Positions 1 through 10,695 of a DNA stretch of 64,000 nt are shown piece by piece. The position numbers and the translations under genes were made by a program. The notes beneath the pieces are model-generated. The model saw only the letters and a program-made list of their open reading frames with translations, made no database searches and was not told the origin of the DNA. Origin of the DNA: Nemertoderma westbladi (lineage: Eukaryota > Xenacoelomorpha > Nemertodermatida > Nemertodermatidae); NCBI GenBank assembly GCA_032718475.1, contig JAUCBJ010000497.1, positions 1-64,000 on the forward strand. The letters run 5' to 3'. Position 1 is the stretch's first letter; every line of letters begins with the position of its first letter.

Positions 1-880
1 TAAGAGTGCGAACGCAATTCTAGTGTGGGGGGGGAGAATGAGAGGCTGAGTAAGGGACGAGGAGGTCCGGGGGTATGAGAGAGTTAGGGTGAGAGTAGAG
101 GGGAGGTAGGGCGAAAGTGTTGGGGAAACAAAAATCGCGTGAAGAGGTAAGCGCGATCGGCCCGACATGAGACGCCAGGCATAAGGGTAGCGTTATCATA
201 CCCAGAGGGAGCGGCCTGGAAAGCCGACTCCGAGAGAAAAGAATTCCACCCCACACCCGATACTAGATCGGGATCCAGCGGGATTGTAGCGCACTTTTTT
301 GGTTGATGCTATCTTCTTACCGGGAAGATAGCATGGGGGGGAGTGTTAGCTTATTCAATCCCGCCAACACCCCATAAAGTTATTAGCCGATAAGCAATAT
401 TGGGAGCCACGAGATTGGGCAATTAACCAACTCGTGCCATCCCAATAAGAATGGGAAGGAGGCACACAATAGAGGGTCAGGGGCCAAACCCCTAACCCAG
501 GGAAAACAGGTGGAGTGAACGGGAATACTCCACGGGGCGCCAACAAGGGTATTAACCAATCAGAGGGGGGAATGGCATCGATTGAGTAGCAGTAAGGCCA
601 CCGTGCAATATAACCAATAACCTATTAATCAGTGATTCAGTTATCTCAGTGCAGCAGTGCTAGCGTAGGGTACAGCCAATTAGTTTAGTTAGGGGATCAC
701 GGGACTTTAGTTACCGTATCCCGCCTTGTACACATTCACAATATATCTATATCTTATAACCTCTTATTATACACCGAACTTCAGAACTCAGTTATCTTTA
801 TTTCACTCTTATACACGGCGGGGACGCGTGGACTAAATACCACACCGGATAAATCGGGATCCCTCCTGGATCCCGTCACA
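1..880 (+). mobile_element. 3' end of an LTR retrotransposon (internal tail plus 3' LTR)
   Basis: Positions 1-343 are the end of an internal region, closing in a purine-rich tract (about 331-343, mostly G) that looks like the polypurine primer. A 537 bp segment beginning TGTTAG and ending GTCACA follows directly, as expected for a 3' LTR bounded by TG..CA. The same internal tail and LTR recur at about 28095-29172, which defines the ends. No gag, pol or protease coding is visible, because the rest lies outside the window or is gone. The small open frames here show no domain. Assignment to an LTR element is from structure (tract, TG..CA, repeated copy), and the superfamily is not determinable. 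Confidence 0.75.
344..880 (+). repeat. 3' LTR, 537 bp
   Basis: Starts TGTTAGCTTATTC immediately after a G-rich tract and ends GGATCCCGTCACA. It matches the segment at 28636-29172 over its whole 537 bp with a few substitutions. Confidence 0.75.
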
Positions 881-1114
881 ACTCACACCCCCCCCCCCCC
901 CCCTACCACAATGATTTTTTTAACGGCTCAACTCTTGACAAAAACTACCCAGTCTAAAGACAGGTTCGTTATAAGTTAGCCATGGATATACATAGAACAA
1001 CAATATTCACAAAAAGAGTGGCGGCCCTCGAAACAAACACCAATGCTATCAAAATCCTGCTGTCAATTGTTGGTTAATAATTAATATTATATTGTTAATA
1101 ATAAGTATTATTGG
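881..1114. other. Upstream region of receptor unit U1, with poly-C run
   Basis: No gene seen. A C16 run lies at 888-903. The stretch from about 1010 to 1114 is closely similar to 32370-32472 upstream of unit U2 (for example the shared AAAAAGAGTGGCGGCCCTCG), so it is part of the ancestral gene-upstream sequence. It is interrupted at 1114 by the foldback-like insertion. Confidence 0.7.
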
Positions 1115-1129
1115 TTATATTGAAAAATA

Positions 1130-1650
1130 TCGATACATGAAAAATATCGAGAGTAAAAATAACACGAGTAAAAACATCGAGTGTTGAAAAATAACGATAA
1201 TATCGAGATTTCAAAAAATATCGAGAGTAAAAATATCGAGGGTAAAAATATCGAGAGTAAAAATACCGAGTGTTGAAAAATATCGAGAGTAAAAATATCG
1301 AGTGTTAAAAAATATCGAGAGTAAAAATATCGAGTGTTGAAAAATATCGAGAGTAAAAATATCGAGTGTTAAAAAATATCGAGAGTAAAAATATCGAGTG
1401 TTGAAAAATATCGAGAGTAAAAATATCGAGTGTTGAAAAATATCGAGAGTAAAAATATTGAGTGTTGAAAAATATCGAGAGTAAAAATATCGAGTGTTAA
1501 AAAATATCGAGAGTAAAAATATCATCGAGTGTTGAAAAATATCGAGAGTAAAAATATCGAGTGTTGAAAAATATCGAGAGTAAAAATATCGAGTTTTGAA
1601 AAAAATATAGAATGTTGAAAAATATCGAGAGTAAAAATATCGATAGTAAC
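1130..1650 (-). repeat. Left arm minisatellite (inverted orientation)
   Basis: Tandem array alternating a 15-base unit (CTCGATATTTTTACT on the minus strand) and a 17-base unit (CTCGATATTTTTCAACA). It has no stops in some frames, which creates long spurious open frames. It is shorter than the right arm. Confidence 0.9.
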
Positions 1651-1971
1651 AATTTTTTTAAATAAGGGTTGTATGATAATTTTTTTTACTAAAAATGTTC
1701 TAGAACAACAATATTTATCAACATTTGGTAGCTTTAGACAGTACGTGTTATAATATAATATTTAACAATATTTATAATATTTATCAAAATTTATAGCTAG
1801 CACTTCTTTTATAATATTTATTAAAAAAATAGCAAAAACTAGCTAGTATAATAAATCTGGTAAATGGGTACCCAAGGTGTATTACATAATGCCATTCACT
1901 TGCACTTGCACTGTTGTAACCCATGCACTGCCATATTGTTCCATAATTCTAAATAAAATGATCAAGCAAAA
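1651..1971. other. AT-rich core between the inverted arrays
   Basis: Contains short poly-T and poly-A runs and repeats of a TATAATATTTA-like motif. It also carries AGAACAACAATATT, which recurs just upstream of the element at about 984. No coding potential seen. Confidence 0.6.
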
Positions 1972-3630
1972 TGCAATATTTTTACTCTCGATATTTTTCA
2001 ACACTCAATATTTTTACTCTCGATATTTTTCAACACTCGATATTTTCAACACTCGTTATTTTTACTCTCGATATTTTTCAACACTCAATATTTTTCAACA
2101 TTCTATATTTTTACTCTCGATATTTTTCAACACTCTATATTTTTACTGTCGATATTTTTCAACACTCGATATTTTTACTCTCGATATTTTTCAACACTCG
2201 ATATTTTTACTCTCGATATTTTTCAACACTCGATATTTTTACTCTCGATATTTTTACTCTCGATATTTTTCAACACTCGATATTTTTACTCTCGATATTT
2301 TTACTCTCGATATTTTTCAACACTCGATATTTTTCAACTCTCGATATTTTTCAACACTCGATATTTTTACTCTCGATATTTTTCAACACTCGATATTTTT
2401 ACTCTCGATATTTTTCAACACTCGATATTTTTACTCTCGATATTTTTCAACACTCGATATTTTTACTCTCGATATTTTTCAACACTTGATATTTTTACTC
2501 TCGATATTTTTACTCTCGATATTTTTCAACACTCGATATTTTTCAACACTCGATATTTTACTCTCGATATTTTTCAACACTCGATATTTTTACTCTCGAT
2601 ATTTTTCAACACTCGATATTTTTACTCTCGATATTTTTCAACACTCGATATTTTTACTCTCGATATTTTTCAACACTCGATATTTTCAACACTCGTTATT
2701 TTTACTCTCGATATTTTTCAACACTCGATATTTTTACTCTCGATATTTTTACTCTCGATATTTTTACTCTCGATATTTTTCAACACTCGATATTTTTACT
2801 CTCGATATTTTTACTCTCGATATTTTTCAACACTCGATATTTTTCAACTCTCGATATTTTTCAACACTCGATATTTTTACTCTCGATATTTTTCAACACT
2901 CGATATTTTTACTCTCGATATTTTTCAACACTCGATATTTTTCAACACTCGATATTTTACTCTCGATATTTTTCAACACTCGATATTTTTACTCTCGATA
3001 TTTTTCAACACTCGATATTTTTACTCTCGATATTTTTCAACACTCGATATTTTTACTCTCGATATTTTTCAACACTTGATATTTTTACTCTCGATATTTT
3101 TACTCTCGATATTTTTCAACACTCGATATTTTTCAACACTCGATATTTTTACTCTCAATATTTTTACTCTCGATATTTTTCAACACTCGATATTTGTCAA
3201 CACTCGAGATTTTACTCTCGATATTTTTCAACACTCGATATTTTTCAACACTCGATATTTTTCAACACTCGATATTTTTCAACACTCGATATTTTTACTC
3301 TCGATATTTTTACTATCGATATTTTTCAACACTCAATATTTTTACTCTCGATATTTTTCAACACTCGATATTTTACTCTCGATATATTTCAACACTCGAT
3401 ATTTTTCAACACTCGATATTTTTACTCTCGATATTTTTCAACACTCGATATTTTTCAACACTCGATATTTTTACTCTCGATATTTTTCAACACTCGATAT
3501 TTTTACTCTCGATATTTTTCAACAGTCGATATTTTTACTCTCGATATTTTTCAACACTCGATATTTTTCAACACTCGTTATTTTCGATATTTTTCATCTC
3601 GCGTTATTTTTACTCTCGATATTTTTCACC
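1972..3630 (+). repeat. Right arm minisatellite
   Basis: About 1.65 kb of alternating CTCGATATTTTTCAACA (17) and CTCGATATTTTTACT (15) units. Units are sometimes doubled, with long internal duplications (about 2300-2700 resembles 2830-3080). Open frames across it have translated repeat content only. Confidence 0.92.
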
Positions 3631-3803
3631 ATTACCGTATTATTGGATTATAGAGTTTGAGTTTATAATTTAAATATTATTTTAAATATAATTTTATATT
3701 TTGTATTGATTAAAAACGGTACTCAATCTATAAATTTTGTAATGCCGACACAATTTTAAACATAAGTTGTTATAATTCAACAACAAACTTTGCCCCAATA
3801 ACA

Positions 3804-4647
3804 ATGAAATCATTACTGATATTACTGATACTAACTGATGTTATTCTGGGGTTCAAGTATAATGGATATAAACTAGTCGAACCAGATGGATCTAAATTTA
3901 CTAGAGAATGTTTACGGAAAGAAGAAAGAAATAGTATTAGAGTACAAGTTGATTTTGTTATTGAAGAGGTTAGCGAATTAATAACGGAAACTGTTTCCGA
4001 TGTACTGGTATTAACTGTTACTGCTACGGATGATAATGGTAACAGCATAAGTGTGGAAAATGCAGCGAACTCCAAAAGAGATGTTTGTAGCAACAACGGT
4101 AACGTTATCCCTTGTGACGAATGGACTACAACAGAATATATAAGTAGCAACACAATCGGAGCTGCAGGAAGTATAACTGTTGGGTTGAATCCTCCTGTTA
4201 TTGAATTTATACCGGAGGTATTGGAGATAGTAATACGATATTGGATTAAAAATGATAAAGTTATAAATCTCCAAAAAAACCCAGCCATATCCGATCAGAC
4301 AGCTTTCCCACTTACAATAACTCTCCCACCCCAATGTAAAGCTGATAGTGATCCAGAGTGTAGCTGCTTACCGAGTTGTACTTATATAGAAGGCAGTTCA
4401 GCTACATTAAACTGTAAGTTATCGGATTGGGTACCGGTACCGGTAGCTGGAAGTACATCAGGAGATTCTAGATGGAGTTGGTATAGTAACGGAGTTGCTA
4501 TTGGTGGAGTCGTAACTGAACCAGGAGATACACTGAGTATAAATAGAGATCTAAGTCGTGGAGATAATGGGGAAGTGTTTATATGTAAGGCGAGGAATAT
4601 AGCTATAGAAGAGGATAAATCCTGTACCACTACGATCGAAGTTCAAT
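3804..4647 (+). CDS. Receptor unit U1, exon 1: signal peptide, D1, Ig-like domain
   Basis: The start at 3804 opens MKSLLILLILTDVILG, a clear secretory signal peptide, and gives the same beginning as U2. Residues about 17-170 form an N-terminal domain with cysteines that I do not recognise. Residues about 185-281 carry an Ig-like pattern (TLNCKLSDW, then WSWY, then GEVFICKA). The exon ends one base into a codon at a good donor (T|GTAAGT, GT at 4648), so the intron is phase 1. Joining to exon 2 restores a tyrosine codon (T+AT). The frame is fully open. The product would enter the secretory pathway as the ectodomain of a type I receptor. The gene is compromised later, in exon 3. The foldback-like insertion ends about 170 bp upstream and may disturb its promoter. 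Confidence 0.85.
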
Positions 4648-4794
4648 GTAAGTTTGAGAAATCCACTAAAGGTTACATTATGTTACAATATATTTAGATA
4701 CATACGATCAGTGTCAGTGAACATCAGACTGTAGACTGGGGTTTCTGCAACGGCAGGAGGCATTCTGAGGAAGATGGTCATTGATAGAGGTTTA

Positions 4795-5784
4795 TCAAAA
4801 GCTTGTAAATAGAACATTAGTCTTTGTAGCATTTATATGCAATCCAACCTCCTTAGCAGCCCTCTCCACTTTATTTAGTAGAAGCTGTGCATCTGCTAGG
4901 GTATTAGAGAGCAGGGCGATGTCATCCGCAAAGACGGTGTCTGTGACTGTAGTTGCCGGATATCTACTACTTCTGCGTTCTTCAAGTGTGAATCCCAGAT
5001 CTTCACCCTTTGTGGCCGTCCTCATTGCGTAATCCAGCAAAATTACAAATAGTAATGGTGCTAATGTGTCACCTTGAAGTACGCCAGCCAGGATTGAGAA
5101 AAACTCAGTTTCACCATCTGGTGAGAGTACCTGCGCTTCTGTGTCACAATATAACAATACAATGCCAGCAACAATTACTTCTGGTATACCATAAGCTCTT
5201 AGGATTTCAAGCATTTTACCTCTATGGATGGAGTCGAATGCCTTCTTGAAGTCCACAAAAGTCATGACTGCGGGGAGATTCTTTGACTTAATTCCTTCAA
5301 TCAGTCTCCGTAGTGCAAGTATCTGAGCTATTGTTGATCTACTTGGTCGAAATCCGTTTTGGCTCTTACGCAGTAGTTTCTCTATATGAGGCCTAATCCT
5401 ATATAGAATCATTTTATTGTATATTTTGGCAGCTACCACAAGCAGACAGATTCCACGATAGTTTGTTGGTATGCCGAGGTCTCCTTTCTTGGGGAGAGGC
5501 TTTAGTTGACCTTTAGTCCAAATTGGTGGTGGCTTTTCCCCTTTTAACATCCGGTTGCAAACATTCAATAATGGTCTATTTAGCACTCCGGTTTTCCATA
5601 CCTCCGCTGGGATTTCATCTAATCCACTCGCTTTATTATTGGACATGCTTTTAATGCTTCTTTGGAGTTCGGCAGGTGTGAAGTCCCCTGATTCTATAGG
5701 TAGTGTCTTGTCATATATTTCCTTGTAGGGCTGACCTCGATGTTTGGTGGCTGCCCAAGCAAGTTGCTGAAGTGATTTTTCCAC
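4795..5784 (-). pseudogene. Family B RTE reverse transcriptase fragment
   Basis: A 329-residue open frame with the RT core: LKPLPKKGDLGIPTNYRGI, QNGFRPSRSTIAQILALRRL, VDFKKAFDSIHRGK, LQGDTLAPLLFVILLDY and FADDIALLSNTLAD, then KTNVLF. It ends there in a non-element C-terminus, so the usual downstream portion (as at 20661-21100) is absent. Family membership follows from close similarity to the copies at 20661-23523 and 35692-36922. Confidence 0.75.
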
Positions 5785-6039
5785 TTCCCAACACGTTCTT
5801 CAGGACTATCGGCTTTGAGGCGCCCCTTTGCACAACTTTTCCGACCAGATACCTCAATTACAGTTTGCCAGGTAAGTCTTGATTGTTGCTGTATGTGAGC
5901 AGTTGTAATTGCTTCAGTTTTATCCTGTATGTACTTTTCCTGGCTGATGTTGTAGGCCAATTTGAGATCGTCCTTAGCTTTCTCAACCTTGTTAATGTTT
6001 TCGGTTGTTGGTTGTTCGGTTTTAACTTTGTAGACTATC

Positions 6040-7254
6040 TTAACATAGCATGGACTCCCATAGAGGAGTACTGGAACTACTGCTGCTCTAAATAATCGGA
6101 CCTTAAGTTTCCGATTAATTCTCGGTGACTTCCAAATCCTGGAAAGCCTATTCAAGGCTGCCCATGCCTTTCCCTTACGTATTCGAAGGTCCTCACCTGA
6201 CTTCCGGATCCATGATCCCAGGTAACAGAAGTCTTCCACATGCTCAAGCATACCATCCTTTGAGCTTATGTTCATCCGATCAGAGACTTGCTGAGGACTT
6301 TCAAAGTTAACTGTCAGAATTTTGGTCATTTTGGAGTTAATAAAAAGACCAACACTAGAAGCAGCATGTTCTAATGAGCTGAGGAGCCGTTGGGCTCCCT
6401 CTAATGATTCTGAGAGTACTCCTAAGTCATCAGCAAAGTCTAGATCAGTTAGGTACTTGGCAGGATTTCCTCGACTTCTGGAGCCAGTAGGTGGAGTTAT
6501 CATCACCCCATCATCATTATAATGATCTAAGGACATGCGTAGAACATAGTCAACCACAATAATGAACAAGAATGGTGCAAGTGTGTCTCCTTGGAGGACG
6601 CCCCATAACACTTCAAATGGTTCTGTGTCACCGTCAACAGTAGACACAAATGTTGTCGAACCATCGTATACTGATCTGATTGCTGCAATAATTTCATCAG
6701 GAATCCCATATAATGAAAGTATGCTGAACATACGTGAGCGAGGGACTGAATCAAAGGCCTTGAAGAAGTCAACAAAGATAACAGCCAGATGCCTGTCTTT
6801 CTTTTTTGATAACTCTTCAATTATCCTTCTAAGTGCCAAAATGGGCTCCATGGTCCCACGACCTTTACGGAACCCATTCTGATTTCCACGGAGCAGTCTC
6901 TCAATGGGATCCCTGATGCGATTTAATAGAATCCTATTGTATAGCTTTGCAGCAATCGAGATCAATGAGATTCCCCGAAAAGAACCATAGAGTGTTAGGT
7001 TGCCCTTCTTAGGAACTGGCACCAACTTATTTGTTTTCATTTCTTGTGGGACTCTTGTTGTTCGGTACATGTCTACTATGATGGGATAGATGAGCTTTAA
7101 ACACTCAGGTATTTTAAAGACCTCAGGGGGAACACCATCTAATCCACTGGCCTGATTGGTCTTAATGCTCTTTGCAGCAGCCTTCACTTCTGCAAAGGAG
7201 ATATCGCCAATGGGAATATCTGGGAGTACAGACTCAGACACTTTTACTTCTATA
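6040..7254 (-). pseudogene. Family A RTE reverse transcriptase fragment inside the chimera
   Basis: An open minus-strand frame from 7241 covers RT motifs (NKLVPVPKKGN, NGFRKGRGTME, VDFFKAFDSV, LQGDTLAPFLF, DFADDLGVLS, DFCYLGSWIRKSG). It then runs into family B sequence (KVKTEQPTTENINKVEKAKD) near 6030. No endonuclease precedes it, and the normal family A C-terminus is missing after about LLYGSPCYVK. It cannot encode a complete element protein. Confidence 0.75.
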
Positions 7255-9000
7255 AAGTTATAAAGTTAGGGTCTTAAGTGCAAATGGGCTTAGCAGAATT
7301 CCTACTCCACCAAGTGATGCATTGGCCGAGTTTCTTACTGCTGACCTTGTTACTAACGTCCATCCATTTCCAATGTCATTGTACTTCATGGCAGTGTCTT
7401 CATGACAAATCCGATGTTCTTGGATGCAGATGATGTCGATGTTATATTCCATTGCTCTGTGCTTTCAGCGTGCGTGCGTTCATTGTAGCAATCTTTAGTG
7501 TCTTTTTACATTTCAACAGGTTGGTTCTTCTTTCTTCTCTGTCTTCTGTTCCAGTAGCCAATTTATCGACCCCAGCCTGGTGTACCACTGAGGGACGCGG
7601 TCCTTGTTGACCCGGGCGACGACCGAGCCGGTATTTCTCCTGGAGGGTTCTCATACTCATATCTTTCAGTTGCGGGAGTAAACCGCTTGTGGTCGCAACT
7701 CCTACAAGCTTCTTCGCAGTAGGTCGCCGTTGGTTGATTACCTTCCGCCGACCTTGTCAGCATGTCTAGCCGTTGGTTGATTACATTCCGCCTATCCATG
7801 GCCTACAGCCCTGCTGCCGACTGTATGGGTCGATTTGTTACACCCTGAACCAAGTGTGCCTCCTGGGTTAGGTAACCTAACACTGGTAGAGGAGCATCCA
7901 GTATAGACAGGGCGGGGCTTGTATCATCTCTAATGCAAATGCGTATCAAGCCTTTGCCTTCAATGATGCCCTAGGCGCTATAGCCCTCAATGACTTATTT
8001 AGTTGACGGGGCTGAACCAACCCACTCTTGACCGGAAAATGCCGGAAAATGGAAAAGCCGGAATAAGCCGGAAAATTACATAAAAAGTGAAGTCCAAAAT
8101 GGGGAAAGTGATGGTAATGAAATTATTTAGAGAGAAGTAGAAAAACTAACTACTACTAGGAAGTTTGCGGCAATAACGTTTCTGTTCGTTGTGAACGGCA
8201 TGGGGTGCGAGTAAAATATATTTAAAGCTTTATAAAATCCTGAAATAACAAGGTTGCTGAGCCTGATAGCCCGCAGTAAGATGTAATATTATAATATAAT
8301 ATAGTAAAGCAGTATTGGTGCATAGTGTATTTACTTAAATGTAAATAAAGTAAATGAGTCCGGCTGACAGAAAGAAAACTTAACGTTACAGAAACGTTAT
8401 CGACTTAACGACCCGCTTCAGATAGTCTTTACAGCTAGAAGTACAATCGTAAACTAAACGTAAAGGTGTAGAGTGTCAGACACCACAGTGTGGTATATAT
8501 TGAAGCAGATAAACGTTACGAGTGATTCAATTGGAATATAAAGTCTACGTCAATTAATTAATGTAGATTTTAACCTAGGAACACCTCACCAAAATATATA
8601 TACAGATATACATACGATGGTGGCCTTGGTTCTACATAAACAGGTAGTTTAGTGCTAAATGTACAGTACGTGGTTTTGTATCCAAGGCAACCTTGTGACA
8701 TACCTACTACATATGATCACAATAATTAATGCTATTATTAAATTCAAGAATAGCTGTTTTGTGATCGAAATTGGTGGCATTCCCGTTAATTCCATTATCA
8801 GTTAAACTCCACAAACGTTCTAAACATACAGAAATATAGTTTCATTGGAAACATAATACAATTGGTTTATTATTACAAAACTGAAAATTATGATTTTCAG
8901 TGATTTGAATTACTGATCAGTGATCACCACCAATAAGCAAACAAATATAGAAAATAAAATCTCATGGCAAGGTTCAGCTAAAAATCTAAACAGATTGACA

Positions 9001-9545
9001 ATTTCGGAACGGCTGTAGACAACAATAGAGGCAATCTGTCAACTAAAATAGCGTTTGTTTCCACTAAACTATTCGAGGTTTCAACGTAACATATAAGTTT
9101 ATAACTCCTTCCGCTGGGTAAATATTCCACAATTTCGGAACGGCCGTAGACAACAATAGAGGCAATCTGTCAACTAAAATTGCGTTTGTTTCCACTAAAC
9201 TATTCGAGGTTTCAACGTAACATATAAGTTTATAACCTCCTTCCGCTGGGTAAATATTCTACAATTTCGGAACGGCCGTAGACAACAATAGAGGCAATCT
9301 GTCAACTAAAATTGCGTTTGTTTCCACTAAACTATTTGAGGTTTCAACGTAACATATAAGTTTATAACTCCTTCCGCTGGGTAAATATTCCACAATTTCG
9401 GAACGGCCGTAGTCAACAATAGAGGCAATCTGTCAACTAAAATTGCGTTTGTTTCCACTAAACTATTCGAGGTTTCAACGTAATATATAAGTTTAAGAAA
9501 CGTTATAAGTTTATAACTCCTTCTGCTGGGTAAATATTCCGCAAA
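9001..9545. repeat. 131-132 bp tandem repeat, four copies
   Basis: Copies begin at 9001, 9132, 9264 and 9395 with ATTTCGGAACGG and run through TCCGCTGGGTAAATATTC. U2 intron 1 has one copy at about 34471-34600. The array is therefore a U1-specific expansion of a sequence that is single-copy in the paralog. Confidence 0.9.
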
Positions 9546-9645
9546 ATACCTAAATAACTTTGTAATAATATGGCATTTATGGTATCACCACCAATTGAAT
9601 ATCTATCTATATCCTAAAAACATTTGGGACACCAAAGAGTGGGTT

Positions 9646-9672
9646 GGGGGGGGGGGGGGGGGGGGGGGGGGG
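9646..9672 (+). repeat. G27 homopolymer near the exon 2 acceptor
   Basis: Uninterrupted run of 27 G, about 290 bp before exon 2. A run of 22 G occupies the same place in U2 (34706-34727). Confidence 0.95.
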
Positions 9673-9961
9673 ATACATCCACCATTTATATTATTTTGTA
9701 TCTACAGTATTACTTAGATTTGCTTAAAGTTCGATTATTAAACGAAACCTCTGATCTACTGTATATTGGCTTACTTTAACCACTTCGACTACAGTGTAAT
9801 TTTTATTCAGTTAAGTAACCAAAACACAGTGGCAAATAATTCGCGTTTATAAAACTCGCTATTACAATATTATATGACAATTAATTTTACATTAATATTT
9901 ATCTGATTTATCGTATATTAACATCTAAGTTATATTAGTAATATTAATATTATTGGTACAG

Positions 9962-10573
9962 ATTTGCCGTCTAGGATAAACATTAACCCCAACGTTGCGA
10001 TTACAAAGAAAAAAGGCGAAACATTGGAATTAAAATGTTCGGCAGACGACTACAATGTGGAACCAAACCCAAGTTGGTCCTGGTATGTTGGTACTAAAGA
10101 TGTTACTGGTGAGGCAGCTAGAGTTACTGTACCATCTTCATCAACATTTACACTAGACCCTTTACGCGCCGACGATGGAGGTGATTATAAGTGCGAGTTT
10201 ACTGGTCAGTACAGCAACGACGACAGTGGGGAAGAGAGTATCGGAAGTCCACCGGTACCGGTAACTGTAGAATATTGTGATCTGGAACTGAAAGTTTCTG
10301 GTACTTCTTATGATGGAGGTGATTCAATACAATTAAATAGAAGTTTGGAAGTTCCTAACGACCCAATAGAGGTAAAGTGGATTCCAGATGGAGATGGATG
10401 CAATATAGGTGTTGATTATATTTGGAGTGGCAACTTCGTAACCGGTGGAGATGAAGTTAGGAATATCCATATAAATAAAAGATCTTCAGGGATTTACACA
10501 ACTAAAGCCGAATATACGTTTTATGATTCATCAACTATTACAGAGTCATTCACTATTGAGTTAATAGTTCAGT
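9962..10573 (+). CDS. Receptor unit U1, exon 2: Ig-like domain plus second beta-rich domain
   Basis: Acceptor ...GGTACAG at 9961; donor T|GTAAGT with GT at 10574. The 612 nt exon is phase 1-1 and open throughout. The first half is a clear I-set-like Ig domain: ETLELKCSADD, then WSWYVG, then LRADDGGDYKCEF with the canonical D-G-x-Y-x-C. The second half (from about EYCDLELKVSG to IYTTKAEYTF) is about 95 residues, with cysteines at YCDL and CNIG and a WSG core. It looks like another Ig-fold domain, but I would not name its set. It would extend the ectodomain between exon 1 and exon 3 modules. It is very similar to U2 exon 2. Confidence 0.85.
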
Positions 10574-10695
10574 GTAAGTAACAATAAACTACTGTAAATA
10601 TTACCCTCCATCACTGTTAGTAGAACAGGAGTCATTCACTATTGAGTTAATAGTTCAGTGTAAGTAACAATAAACTACTGTAAATATTACCCTAC
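10543..10695 (+). repeat. 86 bp tandem duplication containing the exon 2 splice donor
   Basis: GAGTCATTCACTATTGAG starts at 10543 and again at 10629, and both copies include CAGTGTAAGTAAC. The intron therefore begins with a second, intact-looking copy of the exon end and its donor 86 bp downstream. U2 has the same duplication (about 35575 and 35660), but its second donor is interrupted by an RTE insertion. Confidence 0.85.

Larger units (their letters stand above)
1115..3636. mobile_element. Foldback-like element with minisatellite arms
   Basis: A 2522 bp insertion flanked by the 10 bp direct repeat GTATTATTGG (1105-1114 and 3637-3646). The paralogous upstream region of U2 has one copy of this decamer (32463-32472) and no insertion, so this is a filled site against an empty site. 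The left arm (about 1130-1650) is built of AAAAATATCGAGAGT/GTGTTG units. The right arm (about 1972-3630) is the same repeat in inverse orientation. A roughly 320 bp AT-rich core lies between. Long inverted arms made of short tandem repeats are the hallmark of foldback elements (Drosophila FB, sea urchin TU). No transposase is present, so it would be nonautonomous. Confidence 0.75.
4774..8036 (-). mobile_element. Chimeric RTE-like LINE: family B carrying a family A segment
   Basis: Minus strand, read 5' to 3' from 8036. It opens with family B 5' sequence and endonuclease start (about 8036-7258), continues into family A reverse transcriptase (about 7254-6040), and returns to family B RT (about 6035-4818). 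Compared with the less disrupted B copy at 20666-24016, about 765 bp of B has been replaced by about 1.2 kb of A in the same orientation. The A portion shows FVDFFKAFDSV and FADDLGVLSESLEG. The B portion shows FVDFKKAFDSI and FADDIALLSNTLAD. Frames are broken at the joins. U2 intron 1 has the empty site, so the insertion postdates the U1/U2 split. Confidence 0.75.
4648..9961 (+). other. U1 intron 1
   Basis: A phase 1 intron with GTAAGT donor and CAG acceptor. It contains a chimeric RTE insertion (4774-8036). The remainder, 8037-9961, is paralogous to U2 intron 1 (about 33590-35004). U2 reads through the RTE insertion site uninterrupted (GAGGAAG..CCGGAAAATG). It also holds a four-copy, 131-132 bp tandem repeat and a G27 run. 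I see no other gene in it. Confidence 0.75.

Noticed and set aside
1877-3673. Long plus-strand open frames with FYSRYFSTLDIF-like repeats, and the minus-strand counterpart at 1211-1525
   Set aside because: They are translations of the 15/17 bp minisatellite, which lacks stops. There is no start context, domain or splice logic.
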